Shown in pieces: positions 8,132-17,316 of a stretch of 64,000 bases of DNA. The position numbers and the translations under genes are program-made. The stretch spans positions 42,002 through 106,001 of the forward strand of contig JAGASM010000036.1 of assembly GCA_017621735.1 (NCBI GenBank), in the 5' to 3' direction. The stretch's first letter is position 1; each line of letters starts with the position of its first letter. This stretch comes from Clostridia bacterium (GTDB lineage Bacteria > Bacillota > Clostridia > Christensenellales > Borkfalkiaceae). The notes beneath the pieces are model-generated. The model did not search any database. It was not told the origin of the DNA and saw only the letters and a list, made by a program, of their open reading frames with translations.

Positions 8132-9463
8132 ATGATCAAGAAAAAGTTTGGGATGATTTCCCTTGGGTGCGATAAAAACCGCGTCGACGGCGAACGGTTG
8201 CTCGGCGAGGTGAAAGCGCACGGATGTGAAATAACAGACGATCCGAGCGAAGCGGAAATTTTAATCGTCAATACGTGCGCATTTTTGAATGCGGCGCGAA
8301 AAGAGGCGATTGAAACGGTGCTCGAATGTAACGGATACCGAAGCGGGAAGTTGGAAAAACTTGTCGTAAGCGGATGTCTTCCCGAAAAGTACGTAGACGA
8401 ACTGTTTGCGCCTTTGACGGAAGCGGACGTGTTTCTCGGCATCAACGACGCAAACGTTCTCTTTGAGGCGTTGGAGCGTTCTTATCGGGGAGAACGGGTG
8501 AACGGCGTTCGTTCTTGTCAAAACCCTGTTCCCGCGACGCGCGTGCTTACCACGGTGCCGCATCTTGCGTATTTGAAAATTGCGGACGGTTGTGCAAATC
8601 ACTGCACGTACTGCTTGATTCCCAAAATCCGCGGGAAGTACCGTTCTTATCCGATGGAAGACCTTGTAGAAGAGGCGAAAGGGCTTGGGCAAATCGACGA
8701 ACTCATTCTCGTCGCACAAGATACCACCCGTTACGGAATCGACCTTTACGGAAACAATCAATTTGTAAATTTAATCAAAAAAATTTCTAAACTTGACAAC
8801 ATATGCCACATTCGTTTGTTATACTGTTATCCGGAAATGATTTCCGAGGAGTTGATTGAAGAAATCAAGCGGAATAAAAAGGTATTGCATTATTTGGATA
8901 TTCCTTTGCAGCACTCGGAAGACCGTATTTTGAAGAGAATGGGGCGGCGGGGAACGCGGCAAAGTTATCTTTCTTTGTTTGAACGTCTTCGCAAAGAAAT
9001 TCCCGATCTCGCCATTCGCACGACGTTTATCAGCGGGTTTCCTTCCGAAAAAGAAGAGGAACACGTCGCGCTCAAACGGTTTTTAGGGGAGGCAAACTTG
9101 ACCAACTGCGGGTTTTTTGCCTACTCTCGTGAGCCTGATACGCCCGCGTACGGCATGGCGGAGCAAGTGCATCACGCGACGAAAGGTCGCCGAGTGCGTG
9201 AGTTGTACGCCGTGCAGGCGGAAATATCCCGCACATATTTGCAAGCGTACGTAGGAAAGACGCTCGAAGTCGTTTGCGACGGGATTGATTACGAAAAATC
9301 ATGTTTCGTCGGAAGGGCGTTTTTCCAAGCGCCCGAGATTGACGGAGTCGTCTACTTTACCTCCCCTCGGGCGGAAACGGGAAAACGGTATCAAATCGTC
9401 GTGGATTCGGCGGACGAATACGATCTATACGGACATACGGAGGAATCATATGAACTTACCTAA
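8132..9463 (+). CDS. rimO: RimO, ribosomal protein S12 methylthiotransferase
   Basis: A 443-residue radical-SAM enzyme that methylthiolates an Asp of ribosomal protein S12. The N-terminal UPF0004 domain starts ISLGCDKNRVDGERLLG, the form typical of RimO rather than MiaB. The radical-SAM cluster motif is CANHCTYC near residue 152. A TRAM domain closes the protein, with the last residues following YQIVVDSADEYDLYG. AGGAG lies 9 bp before the ATG. The gene overlaps pgsA by 14 bp and appears to begin a rimO-pgsA-cinA-recA transcription unit. Confidence 0.95.
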   Translation: MIKKKFGMISLGCDKNRVDGERLLGEVKAHGCEITDDPSEAEILIVNTCAFLNAARKEAIETVLECNGYRSGKLEKLVVSGCLPEKYVDELFAPLTEADVFLGINDANVLFEALERSYRGERVNGVRSCQNPVPATRVLTTVPHLAYLKIADGCANHCTYCLIPKIRGKYRSYPMEDLVEEAKGLGQIDELILVAQDTTRYGIDLYGNNQFVNLIKKISKLDNICHIRLLYCYPEMISEELIEEIKRNKKVLHYLDIPLQHSEDRILKRMGRRGTRQSYLSLFERLRKEIPDLAIRTTFISGFPSEKEEEHVALKRFLGEANLTNCGFFAYSREPDTPAYGMAEQVHHATKGRRVRELYAVQAEISRTYLQAYVGKTLEVVCDGIDYEKSCFVGRAFFQAPEIDGVVYFTSPRAETGKRYQIVVDSADEYDLYGHTEESYELT

Positions 9464-10040
9464 CAAAATTACCTTGGCGAGAATTTTTCTCATCCCCGCG
9501 TTTATCGTACTCTTTTATTTGGAGGAGACGTTAAACGGATATAACTACCTTGTCGCGGGAATCGTCTTTTCTGTTGCGGCGGCGACCGATTTTGTAGACG
9601 GACACATTGCAAGAAAGCGCGGGCTTGTTACCAACCTCGGAAAATTTCTTGATCCGATTGCGGACAAAGTTCTCGTTTCCACGGCGTTTATCTTGCTTTT
9701 AACAAGACCGATGGCGTTTGAAGTGGTCGGGGAATGGGGGATTCCCGTCGCGGGCGTTCTCGTCGCGTTGATTTTGGCGCGGGAACTCATCGTAAGTGGA
9801 TTCCGTATGATCGCCGCGGGACAAAATATCGTTCTTGCAGCGGATAACATCGGAAAAATCAAGGCTTGGATGCAAGACGTCGCGGTTGCGGCGCTCGTCA
9901 TCGCGACGTCTTTTCTCGGCACGGAGTTTGGAACGGTTGCCGTTTATATCGGACTCGTTTCCTTTGTCATATGCGCAATTTTAACCGTTTGGTCGGGAAT
10001 TCATTACATTGTAAAAAACAGAGCGGTGCTCAAATCTTGA
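9450..10040 (+). CDS. pgsA: CDP-diacylglycerol-glycerol-3-P 3-phosphatidyltransferase
   Basis: A 196-residue membrane enzyme for the committed step of phosphatidylglycerol synthesis. The CDP-alcohol phosphotransferase motif (DGx2ARx8Gx3Dx3D) is complete as DGHIARKRGLVTNLGKFLDP plus IAD. Several hydrophobic helices follow. The start at 9450 is chosen because CGGAGGA precedes it and the protein then begins MNLPNKITLARI, the usual N-terminus. It overlaps the end of rimO and lies just upstream of cinA and recA, a common Firmicutes order. Confidence 0.95.
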   Translation: MNLPNKITLARIFLIPAFIVLFYLEETLNGYNYLVAGIVFSVAAATDFVDGHIARKRGLVTNLGKFLDPIADKVLVSTAFILLLTRPMAFEVVGEWGIPVAGVLVALILARELIVSGFRMIAAGQNIVLAADNIGKIKAWMQDVAVAALVIATSFLGTEFGTVAVYIGLVSFVICAILTVWSGIHYIVKNRAVLKS

Positions 10041-10050
10041 GGGGGCAATC

Positions 10051-11121
10051 GTGAAATACGCACTCATTGTCCTCAGAGAGGGAAGGCGTTCGCTCCGCGG
10101 AGAAGGATATCCCGCCGTCGTCGACGCGTTTTTATCGGGAGGGGTGGAACTTTCTGAAATCGTCCTGTGTTCGCTTTCGGACGGAAGGGCGATCGCATCG
10201 ACGGTAACGCGATTAAAAGGGGAATACGACGGGGTGTTTCTCACTTGTGCGGAAGAGCGGCTTGGATATGCAAGCGATCTGCTTTCCGCGTCGGGCATTG
10301 TTTTAAGCGGCGGTTTGTGTGAGGGGGAATGCCTTTTTGCGCTTATCCCCGCGACGGCGACGGGAGTGAAAGCGGTATCCCTCGAAGTGGTTCCCGCCAT
10401 CGATAGGCAACGGAAAAAGCGCTATTCGCAAATCGTGATCCGCGCGGTCATGCCCCCGCCCGAACGGGTAGAAGGCTTGATTGCACAGGCAAAACGCATG
10501 AGCGGAGGGAGTTTGTCCTTTTCCGTTTGGGACGAATTCGGCGATACGCGCATTGAAATCGTGTACGATTCGGAAACGCCCAAAATGCTTGCGGACGACG
10601 TAACGCGTTTGTTTGTTTCCGCCCTCGACGAGTACGTATACGCCGTCGACGATACGCCGCTCGCGCAGAGGGTATGCGACGCGCTTTCCCTTCACCGTTT
10701 GGTGCTTTCTACGGCGGAATCGTTTACGGGCGGTAGCGTCGGAAGGGAGATCGTTTCCGTTCCCGGAGCAAGCAAAGTGTTTTACGAAGGGTTAAACACA
10801 TATGCGAACGAATCGAAAATAGAACGGGCGGGGGTGTCCCTTCTCACCTTAAAGGGGGAAGGAGCGGTATCCGATAGCGTCGCATACGAAATGGCGGCGG
10901 GATTGATCGGACAAGGACATTGCGACGTCGCGGTATCCACGACGGGGATCGCGGGACCAAAATCGGACGACACGAATAAGCCCGTCGGTCTGTGTTATAT
11001 TGCGGTGGGGACAAAGGAGCGCGTGCGCGTTTACCGTTTCCATTTGGAAGGGGATCGGGAAAAAATCACCCAAACGGCGAAAAACCTCGCCCTCTTCCTC
11101 GTTTACAAAGAGATAAAATAA
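10051..11121 (+). CDS. cinA: CinA-family protein with degenerate N-terminal domain
   Basis: A 356-residue protein with a GTG start. The C-terminal ~150 residues are a standard CinA_C/PncC domain (NMN deamidase family) with TAESFTGGSVGREIVSVPGA and STTGIAGP. A middle segment (about 150-205) resembles the CinA KH-like domain. The N-terminal ~150 residues sit where the molybdopterin-binding-like domain belongs but lack both hallmarks: no GTELL after the first strand and no GGLGPT loop. This CinA may keep only the amidase, possibly for NMN salvage. It lies between pgsA and recA, the usual location. Confidence 0.85.
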   Translation: MKYALIVLREGRRSLRGEGYPAVVDAFLSGGVELSEIVLCSLSDGRAIASTVTRLKGEYDGVFLTCAEERLGYASDLLSASGIVLSGGLCEGECLFALIPATATGVKAVSLEVVPAIDRQRKKRYSQIVIRAVMPPPERVEGLIAQAKRMSGGSLSFSVWDEFGDTRIEIVYDSETPKMLADDVTRLFVSALDEYVYAVDDTPLAQRVCDALSLHRLVLSTAESFTGGSVGREIVSVPGASKVFYEGLNTYANESKIERAGVSLLTLKGEGAVSDSVAYEMAAGLIGQGHCDVAVSTTGIAGPKSDDTNKPVGLCYIAVGTKERVRVYRFHLEGDREKITQTAKNLALFLVYKEIK

Positions 11122-11136
11122 GTAAGGAGATAGAAC

Positions 11137-12162
11137 ATGAACGAAGAAAAACTCAAAGCATTAGACGCGGTGCTTGCACAAATTGAAAAGGCGTACGGGA
11201 AGGGTGCGATTATGAAATTAGGCGCAGAAGCGGGAAATACGGACATCGAAACGATTCCCACGGGCTGCCTTGCACTCGATTTGGCGCTCGGAATCGGCGG
11301 ACTTCCCCGCGGAAGAATGATTGAAATCTACGGACCGGAATCTTCCGGTAAAACGACGGTCGCCCTTCATGCCGTTGCACAAGCGCAAGCGCTCGGCGGA
11401 ATTGCGGCGTTTGTCGATGCGGAACACGCGCTCGACCCCGTCTATGCAAAAAAACTCGGCGTTAAGTTGGACGAACTCTACGTTTCCCAACCGGATACGG
11501 GCGAACAGGCGCTCGATATCGTCGATTCGCTCGTGCGTTCTTCCGCAGTGGATATTATTGTCGTCGACTCGGTTGCGGCGCTTACGCCGAAGGCGGAAAT
11601 CGAAGGGGATATGGGAGATAGCCACGTCGGATTGCAAGCGCGCCTCATGAGCCAAGCGCTCCGGAAACTGACGGCAATCGTCAACAAGAGCAAGACGTGC
11701 GTCGTCTTTATCAACCAACTGCGCGAAAAGGTTGGGGTAATGTTTGGAAATCCCGAAGTTACTCCCGGCGGTAAGGCGCTTAAGTTCTACGCGTCCGTTC
11801 GGATCGACGTAAGAAAAATTGATACGTTGAAAGATTCCGAAGGCGCTGCGGGGAACCGTACGCGCGCAAAAATCGTCAAAAACAAACTCGCGCCTCCCTT
11901 CCGTCAGGCGGAATTTGACATCATGTACGGCGAAGGCGTTTCGCAAGAGGGTTGTATCATCGACCTCGGCGTACAGTACGACGTCATCAAAAAGAGCGGA
12001 GCATGGTACAGTTATAACGACAATAAGGTGGCGAACGGCCGCGAAAAAATGCGTCAATTCTTGCGCGATAATCCCGAACTCGCTTCGGAAATGGAAGAAA
12101 AGATCCGCGCTGCGGCAAAGGGACTTTCCGCCGAAGACGTCGCGGGCGCAGAAGAAGCGTAA
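11137..12162 (+). CDS. recA: Recombinase A
   Basis: A 341-residue RecA, the strand-exchange filament protein and LexA co-protease. Walker A is GPESSGKT (66-73). Other conserved parts are the MAW-like [14 protein letters not shown] and the L2/ATP-coupling regions [16 protein letters not shown] and [14 protein letters not shown]. The acidic C-terminal tail is present. AAGGAGATAGAAC precedes the ATG, 15 bp after cinA. No LexA box was seen directly upstream, so it is probably expressed with cinA. Its last six codons are duplicated downstream (see repeat). Confidence 0.98.
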   Translation: MNEEKLKALDAVLAQIEKAYGKGAIMKLGAEAGNTDIETIPTGCLALDLALGIGGLPRGRMIEIYGPESSGKTTVALHAVAQAQALGGIAAFVDAEHALDPVYAKKLGVKLDELYVSQPDTGEQALDIVDSLVRSSAVDIIVVDSVAALTPKAEIEGDMGDSHVGLQARLMSQALRKLTAIVNKSKTCVVFINQLREKVGVMFGNPEVTPGGKALKFYASVRIDVRKIDTLKDSEGAAGNRTRAKIVKNKLAPPFRQAEFDIMYGEGVSQEGCIIDLGVQYDVIKKSGAWYSYNDNKVANGREKMRQFLRDNPELASEMEEKIRAAAKGLSAEDVAGAEEA

Positions 12163-12346
12163 CAAACCGCTTGTCGCTTGACGAAACGCCTTGCACGGGG
12201 TTTCTTTATTCTCCGTCCGCACGCAAAGAAGTGGCGGGCGCAGAAGAAGCGTAACAAACCGCTTGTCGCTTGACGAAACGCCTTGCACGGGGTTTCTTTA
12301 TTCTCCGTCCGCACGCAAAGAAGTGGCGGGCGCAGAAGAAGCGTAA
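12142..12346. repeat. 92-bp tandem duplication carrying the recA 3' end
   Basis: The segment from the last codons of recA through a weak terminator hairpin is repeated with a period of exactly 92 bp. The motif GAAGAAGCGTAA starts at 12151, 12243 and 12335, giving two full units and a third partial. The hairpin (GAAACGCC, loop TTGCAC, GGGGTTTC) occurs at 12183-12204 and again at 12275-12296, so recA has two terminator-like stems in series. No promoter matching the consensus was seen for nadE. Confidence 0.92.
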
Positions 12347-12382
12347 AAATTGTATAAATCGAAACCGTAAACGGAGGATACG

Positions 12383-14260
12383 ATGCATCACGGGTTTATC
12401 AAAGTTGGCGTTCGCGCACCCAAGTTAAAGGTGGCGGATGCGGAATATAACGCGCGCGTTTTATTAGAAGAAATGGCGGCGGCGGATGCGGAAGGGGTAG
12501 AAATTCTCGTCTTCCCAGAACTTTGCATCAGCGGAGCGACTTGCGGCGATTTGTTTTTTCAGCAAGCGCTTATCAATCAATGTCTTACCGCACTTCAAGC
12601 GCTCGTAAAAGGGACGGAGGGGAAAAATCTTCTCGCGTTCGTCGGGCTTCCGTTTTTCTTCGAGGGGGCGTTGTATAATTGCGCCGCCGCAATCAAAGGA
12701 GGAAAACTGCTCGCGCTCGTTCCCAAGCGTAACTTCCGATTAAGCGGGCATGACGGACGTTATTTTGCCGTCGGGGCGGACACGGTAGGCACGGCGGAGT
12801 GTTTCGGCGCGCACGTTCCATTCGGGACGAATATCCTCTTGCGCGCGGGGCAGGTATGCGTTGCGTGCGAAATCGGAGAGGATTTGTACGCGCCCGACGC
12901 GCCCTCTTCCCACCATGCTTTGGCGGGGGCGAACGTCATCGTCAATCTGTGTGCGGAAGAAGAAACCGTTTGCCGTGATCAAACGCGGCGCCTTTTGGCG
13001 GGAGCGCAGTCGGAAAAACTTTCTTGCGCATATCTCCTTGCGTGTGCAGGAGAGGGAGAATCGACGACGGACGGCGTATACGGCGGACATTGCCTCGTTG
13101 CAGAGGACGGGGAAATCGTACGGGAATCCCTTCCCTTTGAAGGGAACGGCTGTGATTGCGAAATAGACGTCGAGGCACTTTGCGTTTCCCGTCGCAAAAA
13201 ATACGCGTTAAAGAGTGAAAACTACGTTTGTGTTCCCGTTACTTTTGAACAGTCTTTTTTTCCGTTGACGAGGGGGGTCATTAAGAATCCGTTCCTCTCC
13301 TCGTTAAACGATACGGCAAAAGAACGGATTCTCACCATACAAGCGCGTGCGCTCGCAAGAAGAATTGCGCATACGGGGGCAAAGAGTGCCGTCATCGGGA
13401 TTTCGGGCGGGCTTGATTCAACGCTTGCTTTTCTCGTCGCCGTTCGCGCGTTTGATTTTTTACAGCGTTCGCGGAAGGAAATCGTTGCAATCACAATGCC
13501 GGGATTTGGTACGACGGACGCAACGAAGGGGCATTCTCTTCGTCTTATGCAAGAGTTGGGCGCAACGGCAAAAACGGTGGATATCGTCCCGTCCGTACGC
13601 TGTCATTTTTTAGATATCGAACACGACGAACGCGATCGGGGCGTAACGTACGAAAACGCGCAAGCGCGCATGCGGACGCTCGTTTTGATGGACGTTGCAA
13701 ACAAGACGGGCGGGCTCGTCGTCGGCACGGGCGATTTGAGCGAACTTGCCCTCGGTTGGTGTACGTATAACGGCGATCACATGTCCATGTACGCGGTGAA
13801 CGCGGGAATTCCCAAAACGCTTGTCAAAGAACTCGTCCGTTACGAAGGGGATCGGTTGGGCGGAAACGTTCAAAGCGTTTTGAATGGAATTCTTTCTACG
13901 GAGATCTCTCCCGAACTTCTTCCACCTGATGAAAAAGGGCAAATTGCGCAAAAAACGGAGGATCTGGTCGGACCGTACGAATTGCACGATTTTTATTTGT
14001 ATCACTGTATCAAAAATGCGTTTTCCCCTTCAAAAATTTTGTATTTGGCACAGGAAGCGTTTGGGACGCAATATTCCAAAGAAACGCTCAAAAAATGGCT
14101 GCGCCGCTTTTACGGTCGTTTTTTCTCCCAACAGTTTAAGCGCTCGTGTTCGCCCGACGGGGTAAAAGTTTGCTCGGTAGGGGTTTCTCCGCGCGGAGAA
14201 TGGCAAATGCCGTCCGACGCTTGCGTAACCGCATGGCTTGCCGAGTTGGAGTGTGAATAA
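12383..14260 (+). CDS. nadE: Glutamine-dependent NAD+ synthetase
   Basis: A 625-residue two-domain enzyme for the last step of NAD biosynthesis. Residues 1-275 are a nitrilase-type glutaminase domain with the Glu-Lys-Cys triad visible in VFPELC, VPKRNF and ACEIGEDL. From about residue 310 comes the NAD synthase domain with the PP-loop ISGGLDST near 341. GTGDLSELALGW and TYNGDHMSMY follow. The length is usual for the glutamine-using form. CGGAGGA precedes the ATG, and the gene ends in its own terminator. Confidence 0.96.
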   Translation: MHHGFIKVGVRAPKLKVADAEYNARVLLEEMAAADAEGVEILVFPELCISGATCGDLFFQQALINQCLTALQALVKGTEGKNLLAFVGLPFFFEGALYNCAAAIKGGKLLALVPKRNFRLSGHDGRYFAVGADTVGTAECFGAHVPFGTNILLRAGQVCVACEIGEDLYAPDAPSSHHALAGANVIVNLCAEEETVCRDQTRRLLAGAQSEKLSCAYLLACAGEGESTTDGVYGGHCLVAEDGEIVRESLPFEGNGCDCEIDVEALCVSRRKKYALKSENYVCVPVTFEQSFFPLTRGVIKNPFLSSLNDTAKERILTIQARALARRIAHTGAKSAVIGISGGLDSTLAFLVAVRAFDFLQRSRKEIVAITMPGFGTTDATKGHSLRLMQELGATAKTVDIVPSVRCHFLDIEHDERDRGVTYENAQARMRTLVLMDVANKTGGLVVGTGDLSELALGWCTYNGDHMSMYAVNAGIPKTLVKELVRYEGDRLGGNVQSVLNGILSTEISPELLPPDEKGQIAQKTEDLVGPYELHDFYLYHCIKNAFSPSKILYLAQEAFGTQYSKETLKKWLRRFYGRFFSQQFKRSCSPDGVKVCSVGVSPRGEWQMPSDACVTAWLAELECE

Positions 14261-14289
14261 AAAGGGAGACATTAGAACGTGTCGGAATA

Positions 14290-14332
14290 AAACCGCCTTG
14301 CAAAAAAAATTGCGAGGCGGTTTATTTTTTTT
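14290..14332 (+). terminator. Intrinsic terminator after nadE
   Basis: AAACCGCCTTGC pairs with GCGAGGCGGTTT (14290-14301 with 14112-type arm at 14112+200, i.e. 14312-14323 region) around an A-rich loop, followed by a T run. The outer AAACCGCCT/AGGCGGTTT pairing is perfect. Confidence 0.85.
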
Positions 14333-14368
14333 ACAAATCGGGGGGCAAAATATGCGGCTGTGTTGGGG

Positions 14369-14850
14369 GTAAGGTTGTTTATCGTGCGCTGTTCGTTAGG
14401 TTTTTTGCTTATGCCGTTTGCATATCTTTGCGGGGTTGGGTTGTTTTCCGTGCGCTGTTCGGTAGGTTTTTTGCTTATGCCGTTCGCATATCTTTTCGGG
14501 GGGATGGGTTGTGTTTCCCGTGCGGCGTTTGGTAGGTTTTTGCTTGTCGCCGTTTGCATATCTTTTCGGGGGTAGGGTTGCTTGCCGTGCGGCGTTCGGT
14601 GGGTTTTTGCTTGTCGCCGCTTGTGTATCTTTGTGGGGTTGGGTTGTTTCCCGTGCGGCGTTCGGTAGGTTTTTGCTTATACCGCTTGCATATCTTTGTG
14701 GGGCAGGATTGTTTATCGTGCGCCGTTCGGTGGTTTTTTTGCTTATACCGTTTGCGTATCTTTGTGGGGGTAGGGTTGTTTCCCGTGCGGCGTTCGGTAG
14801 GTTTTTGCTTGTCGCTGCTTGTGTATCTTTGTGGGGTAGAGGTAGGACTG
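14369..14850. repeat. Seven-copy, ~66-bp intergenic tandem array
   Basis: Units built of CGTGCGSYGTTCGGTAGG, TTTTTGCTTRTSCC and CATATCTTTNGGGG follow each other. The CGTGCG anchor falls at 14383, 14449, 14519, 14586, 14652, 14717 and 14784, giving periods of 66, 70, 67, 66, 65 and 67 bp. Copies differ by 5-15 percent. All frames through it, on either strand, read as low-complexity shadows. The gap 14261-15055 otherwise holds the nadE terminator and the rny promoter; no gene is seen. Confidence 0.88.
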
Positions 14851-14943
14851 TATTTTCCGTTATCGTTGGCATGTTTTTTGACCGTACCCGCCGCTGTCGC
14901 TTTCGGTTTTTTTGCATCGTAGGAATGGATTGCTTTCATTCTA

Positions 14944-14972
14944 TTGACAAATAGAAAGAAATAAGATATAAT
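14944..14972 (+). promoter_or_regulatory. Perfect consensus sigma-A promoter of rny
   Basis: TTGACA (14944-14949), 17 bp, TATAAT (14967-14972). It gives a leader of about 75 nt with a small ATCCGT-TTT-ACGGAT hairpin and AAGGAGG before the rny ATG. Confidence 0.93.
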
Positions 14973-15055
14973 AAAAGGGACAATGGCATAAGTCTATCCG
15001 TTTTACGGATTGTTTGTGGATATGAGTCAATTGAAAATTTTAAGGAGGCTGTATT

Positions 15056-16675
15056 ATGACCTATTTGAACAGCCTGCTCCTTGCAACAATGAATATCGGT
15101 CTTGCAATAGGCCTTTGTGCTGCGGCGCTCGTCGTTGGCGCAGGTGTGGTATTCCTCGTTCTGAACAACGTTTACAAAAAGCGCGAAAAGAAAAGAGCGG
15201 AAGATAAACTCGACGAAACGAACGTACGCGTTGCCCGCATGATTGAAAGCGCAAAGGCGGAATGTAAACAGATAAAGAAAGAAGCAATTTTAGAAGCAAA
15301 GGAACAGGATCTTAAACTTAGAAACGAATTCGACCGTGAGGTAAAGGAAAAACGCGCGGAGCAACAGCGCGTGGAACAGCGCCTCAACCGCCAAGAAGAT
15401 CTTCTTGAAAAGAAGGAAAACGAACTCGCTCGCGCCAAAGAAAGCGTAGAAGCGCAAAAACAAAACCTTCAAAAGAAGTTGGAAGAAGTGGAGCGCACGC
15501 AAGCGCAAGTTGCCCGTCAACACGAATTGATGATCGAGGAACTTGAACGGGTTGCGCAACTTACCAAGGATGAGGCAAAGCGAATCCTCACCGAGGAAAT
15601 TTTGGACGAAACCCGTCATGACGTTGCAATTCAAGTGCGTAACTTGGAGCAACAGGCAAAGGACGAGGCGGAACTCAACGCAAAAAACATCATTACCCTT
15701 GCCATTCAGCGGTGCGCGTCCGACCATGCGTCGGAGTCGACCGTGTCCGTCGTTCCTCTTCCCAACGACGATATGAAAGCGAGAATTATCGGGCGCGAAG
15801 GGAGAAATATCCGCGCGATCGAAAACGCAACGGGCATTGAACTGATCATCGACGATACGCCCGAGGTCGTCATTCTTTCCGGGTTTGATCCCGTGAGAAG
15901 AGAAGTTGCGCGTATCACGCTCGAACGCTTGATTCAAGACGGGAGAATCCATCCCGCGCGCATTGAAGAAACGGTGGAGAAGGTTCAAAAAGAACTCGAT
16001 CAACAAATCAAAGCGGCGGGCGAAAACGCAATGTTCGAGGTTGGAATTTTTGGATTGCACCCCGAAATTATCAAGCTCATCGGTCGCTTGAAATTCCGTA
16101 CGAGTTACGGGCAAAACGTATATCGCCATTCCGTTGAGGTTGCTCAACTTGCGGGACTTATGGCGCAAGAACTTGGGCTTGACGTCAACTTTGCAAAGCG
16201 TGCGGGACTTTTGCACGATATCGGCAAAGCGGTCGACCACGAACAAGAGGGTACGCACATTCAGTTGGGCGCGGACATCGCGAAGAAGTACAAGGAAAAC
16301 GCGATGATCGTCAACGCAATTATGGCGCACCACGGCGACGTAGAACCCAAAACGATCGAGGCAGTCCTCGTTGCGGCGGCGGATGCAATCTCGGGCGCGC
16401 GCCCCGGTGCCCGTCGTGAAACGGGGAGCAACTACGTCAAGCGCCTTGAAAAGTTGGAAGAAATTGCAAAGAGTTTCCACGGCGTCGACAAGACGTACGC
16501 CATCCAAGCGGGGAGAGAGGTGCGCGTCATCGTCAAACCCGAACAGGTGGACGACGCACAAGCGCTCTTCCTTGCAAAAGACATTGCAAAGAAGATCGAG
16601 GCGGAGTTGGAATATCCCGGACAAATTAAAGTCAACGTCATTCGCGAATTCCGCAGCGTAGAATTTGCAAAATAA
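15056..16675 (+). CDS. rny: Ribonuclease Y
   Basis: A 539-residue membrane-anchored endoribonuclease that starts bulk mRNA decay in Firmicutes. It has an N-terminal membrane helix (about 12-40), a long charged coiled coil (45-225), a KH RNA-binding domain ([17 protein letters not shown]) and an HD hydrolase domain ([13 protein letters not shown], then AHHGDVEP). The C-terminal region follows. The length is close to the family norm. It has its own perfect-consensus promoter and a terminator, so it is a single-gene unit. Confidence 0.97.
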   Translation: MTYLNSLLLATMNIGLAIGLCAAALVVGAGVVFLVLNNVYKKREKKRAEDKLDETNVRVARMIESAKAECKQIKKEAILEAKEQDLKLRNEFDREVKEKRAEQQRVEQRLNRQEDLLEKKENELARAKESVEAQKQNLQKKLEEVERTQAQVARQHELMIEELERVAQLTKDEAKRILTEEILDETRHDVAIQVRNLEQQAKDEAELNAKNIITLAIQRCASDHASESTVSVVPLPNDDMKARIIGREGRNIRAIENATGIELIIDDTPEVVILSGFDPVRREVARITLERLIQDGRIHPARIEETVEKVQKELDQQIKAAGENAMFEVGIFGLHPEIIKLIGRLKFRTSYGQNVYRHSVEVAQLAGLMAQELGLDVNFAKRAGLLHDIGKAVDHEQEGTHIQLGADIAKKYKENAMIVNAIMAHHGDVEPKTIEAVLVAAADAISGARPGARRETGSNYVKRLEKLEEIAKSFHGVDKTYAIQAGREVRVIVKPEQVDDAQALFLAKDIAKKIEAELEYPGQIKVNVIREFRSVEFAK

Positions 16676-16691
16676 AAAAATCGAAAAAAGG

Positions 16692-16733
16692 ACGCCTTGC
16701 GTTTACGAAAGTAACGTGCAGGCGTTTTTTTTT
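16692..16733 (+). terminator. Intrinsic terminator after rny
   Basis: ACGCCT...TTTAC pairs imperfectly with GTAACGTGCAGGCGT around a GAAA loop, followed by nine T. Confidence 0.85.
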
Positions 16734-16761
16734 GCACAAAAAAGGGAACGGCGGCGTAAGA

Positions 16762-16786
16762 TATAATAGGCGGAGGAAAATCCGCC
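16762..16786 (+). promoter_or_regulatory. -10 box and 5' hairpin of Cys-rich gene
   Basis: TATAAT at 16762-16767 has no acceptable -35 at 16-18 bp, so another sigma factor or an activator may be used. It is followed at once by GGCGGA-GGAAAA-TCCGCC (16769-16786), which would form a stem at the very 5' end of the mRNA. Confidence 0.5.
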
Positions 16787-16809
16787 AAATTTACGCAAGA
16801 GGTTTTACT

Positions 16810-17130
16810 ATGAGTTGTTGTAACCCTTGTTGCAACGTAGAGAACGGAGGCTTTTTCCGTTGCCTCCGCAATTTGTTTCAAACGGAATATAATCAAAACA
16901 ACGGATGCCGCTGTTGCCATCATTGTTGTACAACCGCGCAAACGTACCCGATTTATCAAACGGGAGCGACGGCATGCGCGCAAAACAATCGGTGCAGTTC
17001 TTACGATTGGAGTAACGTAACCTGTTGCGGACAGTACGACGCATACTATGCGCGGCAGTACGCGCTTGACGGCGGGCGGTGCGGTATTTGCGGCTGTTCG
17101 TCCCTTTACGGCAGAGGTCAAAACGGCTAA
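16810..17130 (+). CDS. Cysteine-rich small protein (17 Cys in 106 aa)
   Basis: A 106-residue protein beginning MSCCNPCC. Its 17 cysteines are arranged in pairs and clusters (CC, CRCCHHCC, TCC, CGICGC) among many Tyr, Asn and Gln. There is no signal peptide or membrane helix. The ATG at 16810 follows AAGAGG, and a good terminator follows the gene, so it looks real. I do not recognise the family. Composition recalls spore-coat or metal-binding proteins of Clostridia, but no specific motif supports either idea. It is monocistronic, between rny and yitT. Confidence 0.65.
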   Translation: MSCCNPCCNVENGGFFRCLRNLFQTEYNQNNGCRCCHHCCTTAQTYPIYQTGATACAQNNRCSSYDWSNVTCCGQYDAYYARQYALDGGRCGICGCSSLYGRGQNG

Positions 17131-17172
17131 ATCCCGTTTTTCCACAGGCGTGGTAAAACGTAACGATAAGGG

Positions 17173-17203
17173 CAGGATTCGGATTCTTTCCGAATCCTGT
17201 TTT
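17173..17203 (+). terminator. Intrinsic terminator after Cys-rich gene
   Basis: An 11-bp perfect stem (17173-17183 with 17189-17199), 5-nt loop, then TTTT. Confidence 0.82.
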
Positions 17204-17251
17204 GGTTGGTTAAAATTTTGTATATATGCGCAAAAAAACGGGCAAAAATAA

Positions 17252-17280
17252 TTGCAAGCAAACATTTTCCGTGATATAAT
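17252..17280 (+). promoter_or_regulatory. Sigma-A promoter of yitT-like gene
   Basis: TTGCAA (17252-17257), 17 bp, TATAAT (17275-17280). Confidence 0.75.
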
Positions 17281-17316
17281 ACCGTTGCCTAGAAATTTCG
17301 GGCATTTGGGAAGACT

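Noticed and set aside
11987..12391. Several 60-90 codon minus-strand frames over the recA tail repeats
   Set aside because: They translate the same duplicated DNA and are antisense to recA and its terminators.
14272..14954. Open frames of 120-170 codons on both strands through the 66-bp array
   Set aside because: They exist because the repeat unit lacks stops. The translations are the same low-complexity peptide repeated, with no ribosome-binding site.
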